15,229 nucleotides of DNA from contig JADGQN010000067.1 in the NCBI GenBank assembly GCA_017881765.1, positions 1 through 15,229 of the forward strand, read 5' to 3'. The notes under the pieces are model-generated. The model had not been told where the DNA came from. It saw nothing but the letters and a program-made list of their open reading frames with translations, and did not search any database. Below are positions 13,912 through 15,229 of the stretch, piece by piece. The position numbers and the translations under genes are program-made. The stretch's first letter is position 1. Each line of letters starts with the position of its first letter. The DNA is from Syntrophobacterales bacterium (GTDB lineage: Bacteria; Desulfobacterota; Syntrophorhabdia; Syntrophorhabdales; WCHB1-27).

Positions 13912-15229
13912 TTATGGCACCATGGGTCTGGGGAACTTCTCCATGTCCTTCACCAGCCGCGAGATCTCTTCGTCCTTCAGGACAGATTCCTCGAGCTTGC
14001 CGGAAAGATACGCGTCGTAAGCAGCCAGATCGAGCAGCCCGTGGCCGCTGTAATTCATCAGGATCACCCGCTCTTTGCCTTCCTCCTTTGCCCTTTTTGC
14101 CTCCTCGATGACGCAGGCAATCGCATGGTTCGTCTCGGGAGCAGGGATGAAACCCTCTGTCCTCGCGTACGTAATACCCGCGCCAAAGGTCTGGAGCTGC
14201 CCGTATGCCCTCGCCTCCATCAGTCCGAGCACGAGCAACTTGCTCACCAGCGGGGCCACGCCATGGTAGCGAAGACCGCCGGCATGGATCGGGGCGGGCA
14301 CAAAGGTATGACAGAGTGAGTGCATGGGCAAAAGCGGCGTTGTCTCAGCCGTATCACCGAAGTCATAGACGTAAGCGCCCTTTGTCATGGTGGGGCAGGA
14401 GGCCGGCTCGCACCCGATTATCCTGACCTCTTTGCCGTGGATCTTGTCTCTGACGAAGGGAAAGGCGATGCCCGCGAAGTTGCTGCCTCCGCCGACACAC
14501 CCAATCACCACATCAGGATATTCACCAACGCTGGCGAGCTGCTTCTGCGCCTCCAGACCGATAATCGTCTGGTGCAGCAGCACATGGTTGAGCACGCTCC
14601 CCAACGCGTAGCGGGTATCCTTCGACGTCACCGCGTCTTCAATCGCCTCGCTGATGGCGATGCCCAGGCTGCCCGGATGGTTGGGGTCCTGCTCATAGAA
14701 ACGGCGGCCCGCAGCCGTGTCCGGACTCGGGCTTGGCACGCATTTACCGCCCCAGGTCTCCATCATCATCCGGCGGTAGGGCTTTTGGTTGAAGCTTACC
14801 CTGACCATGTAGACCTTCAGCTCCAGGCCGAACTGGTTGCATGCGAATGACAGGGCACTTCCCCACTGCCCTGCCCCTGTTTCCGTGGTGAGTTTTTTGA
14901 TCCCGGCAATCTTGTTGTAATAGGCTTGAGCTATGGCGGTGTTTGGCTTATGGCTCCCTGCCGGACTGACGCTCTCCGCCTTCACGTATATGTGCGCAGG
15001 GGTTGCCAGAAATTGTTCCAGGCGCCGGGCCCGGTAGAGGGGCGTTGGCCTGTAGAGCAACAACCTTTCCAGCACGGGTTCCGGAATGTCGATCCAGCGG
15101 GCGCTCGCCATTTCCTGCTCAATAAGGTTCATCGGAAATATCGGCGCGAGATCATCCGGCCCGACAGGCTGCATCGTTGCCGGGTGAAGCGGCGGGGGCA
15201 GGGGGCTCGGCAGGTCTGCCGCGATATTG
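13912..15229 (-). CDS. TrpB2-type tryptophan synthase beta-like protein (5' end outside window)
   Basis: This fold type II PLP enzyme matches the TrpB2 branch of tryptophan synthase beta, which makes tryptophan from indole and serine. Evidence is the PLP lysine in AGSHKPNTA (residue 76 counted from the in-window Met), TGAGQWGSALSFAC, and the phosphate-binding GGGSNFAG. The Met at 15172-15174 is not the true start: the frame continues upstream to the window edge as NIAADLPSPLPPPLHPAT and then QPVGPDDLAPIFP. That is the conserved N-terminal segment of the TrpB2 family, so the gene is cut by the window edge. Stop is TAA (complement of 13912-13914). TrpB2 proteins often act without TrpA, as indole-salvage enzymes or with related beta-replacement activity; no trpA lies in the window. 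It may be co-transcribed with the aminotransferase. Confidence 0.9.
   Translation of the reverse strand, partial: NIAADLPSPLPPPLHPATMQPVGPDDLAPIFPMNLIEQEMASARWIDIPEPVLERLLLYRPTPLYRARRLEQFLATPAHIYVKAESVSPAGSHKPNTAIAQAYYNKIAGIKKLTTETGAGQWGSALSFACNQFGLELKVYMVRVSFNQKPYRRMMMETWGGKCVPSPSPDTAAGRRFYEQDPNHPGSLGIAISEAIEDAVTSKDTRYALGSVLNHVLLHQTIIGLEAQKQLASVGEYPDVVIGCVGGGSNFAGIAFPFVRDKIHGKEVRIIGCEPASCPTMTKGAYVYDFGDTAETTPLLPMHSLCHTFVPAPIHAGGLRYHGVAPLVSKLLVLGLMEARAYGQLQTFGAGITYARTEGFIPAPETNHAIACVIEEAKRAKEEGKERVILMNYSGHGLLDLAAYDAYLSGKLEESVLKDEEISRLVKDMEKFPRPMVP

Noticed and set aside
1..15229. CRISPR arrays, tRNA or rRNA genes, insertion sequences
   Set aside because: I saw no regularly spaced repeats with unique spacers, no cloverleaf-like sequences, no rRNA segments and no transposase or integrase coding.

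Overview
The window reads as chromosomal DNA of a Gram-negative bacterium, moderately GC-rich and densely coded. An RND pump with a periplasmic adaptor implies an outer membrane. The mix of an HME-type RND pump, a CheB-CheR-PAS fusion, a hybrid histidine kinase, a TrpB2-type enzyme and short low-complexity intergenic spacers would fit a deltaproteobacterial or syntrophic anaerobe lineage. That placement is an inference, not something the sequence proves.

Layout. Positions 2-3236 (+) hold the last codons of a HlyD-type adaptor followed by a complete CzcA/CusA-like RND transporter. Positions 3278-6279 (+) form what looks like a self-contained divalent-metal (probably Mg2+) uptake operon. It has a near-consensus sigma-70 promoter and a ~240-nt leader that encodes a 27-residue acidic/proline-rich peptide and can form several competing hairpins. 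The genes that follow are an NRAMP-family transporter with a non-canonical metal site, a soluble PRC-barrel/MgtE_N/CBS protein, and a 37-residue single-span membrane protein. Positions 6399-7112 (-) encode a membrane-bound methyltransferase-like protein of the ICMT/PEMT type. A divergent promoter region (7113-7422) separates it from a two-gene signalling pair (+): a CheB-CheR-PAS fusion (7423-10113) and a PAS-PAS-HisKA-HATPase-REC hybrid kinase (10159-12246). Positions 12247-12625 hold no credible gene but carry an inverted pair of REP-like palindromes. Positions 12626-13723 (-) encode a class I/II PLP aminotransferase. Positions 13912 to the window end (-) encode a TrpB2-like PLP enzyme whose start lies outside the window.

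How the parts fit. The most interesting unit is 3278-6279. Its leader peptide begins M-E-D-D-P, which resembles the ribosome-destabilising start of the enterobacterial MgtL leader (MEPDP...). It precedes an NRAMP protein in which the transition-metal-selecting methionine of TM6 is replaced by threonine, as expected for a transporter of hard ions such as Mg2+. The next gene encodes an MgtE-type cytosolic Mg2+-sensing region with no channel attached. Leader, transporter, sensor and small membrane protein together suggest a Mg2+ homeostasis module with both translational/transcriptional and post-translational feedback. The component families are known; the combination and the leader mechanism are my inference.
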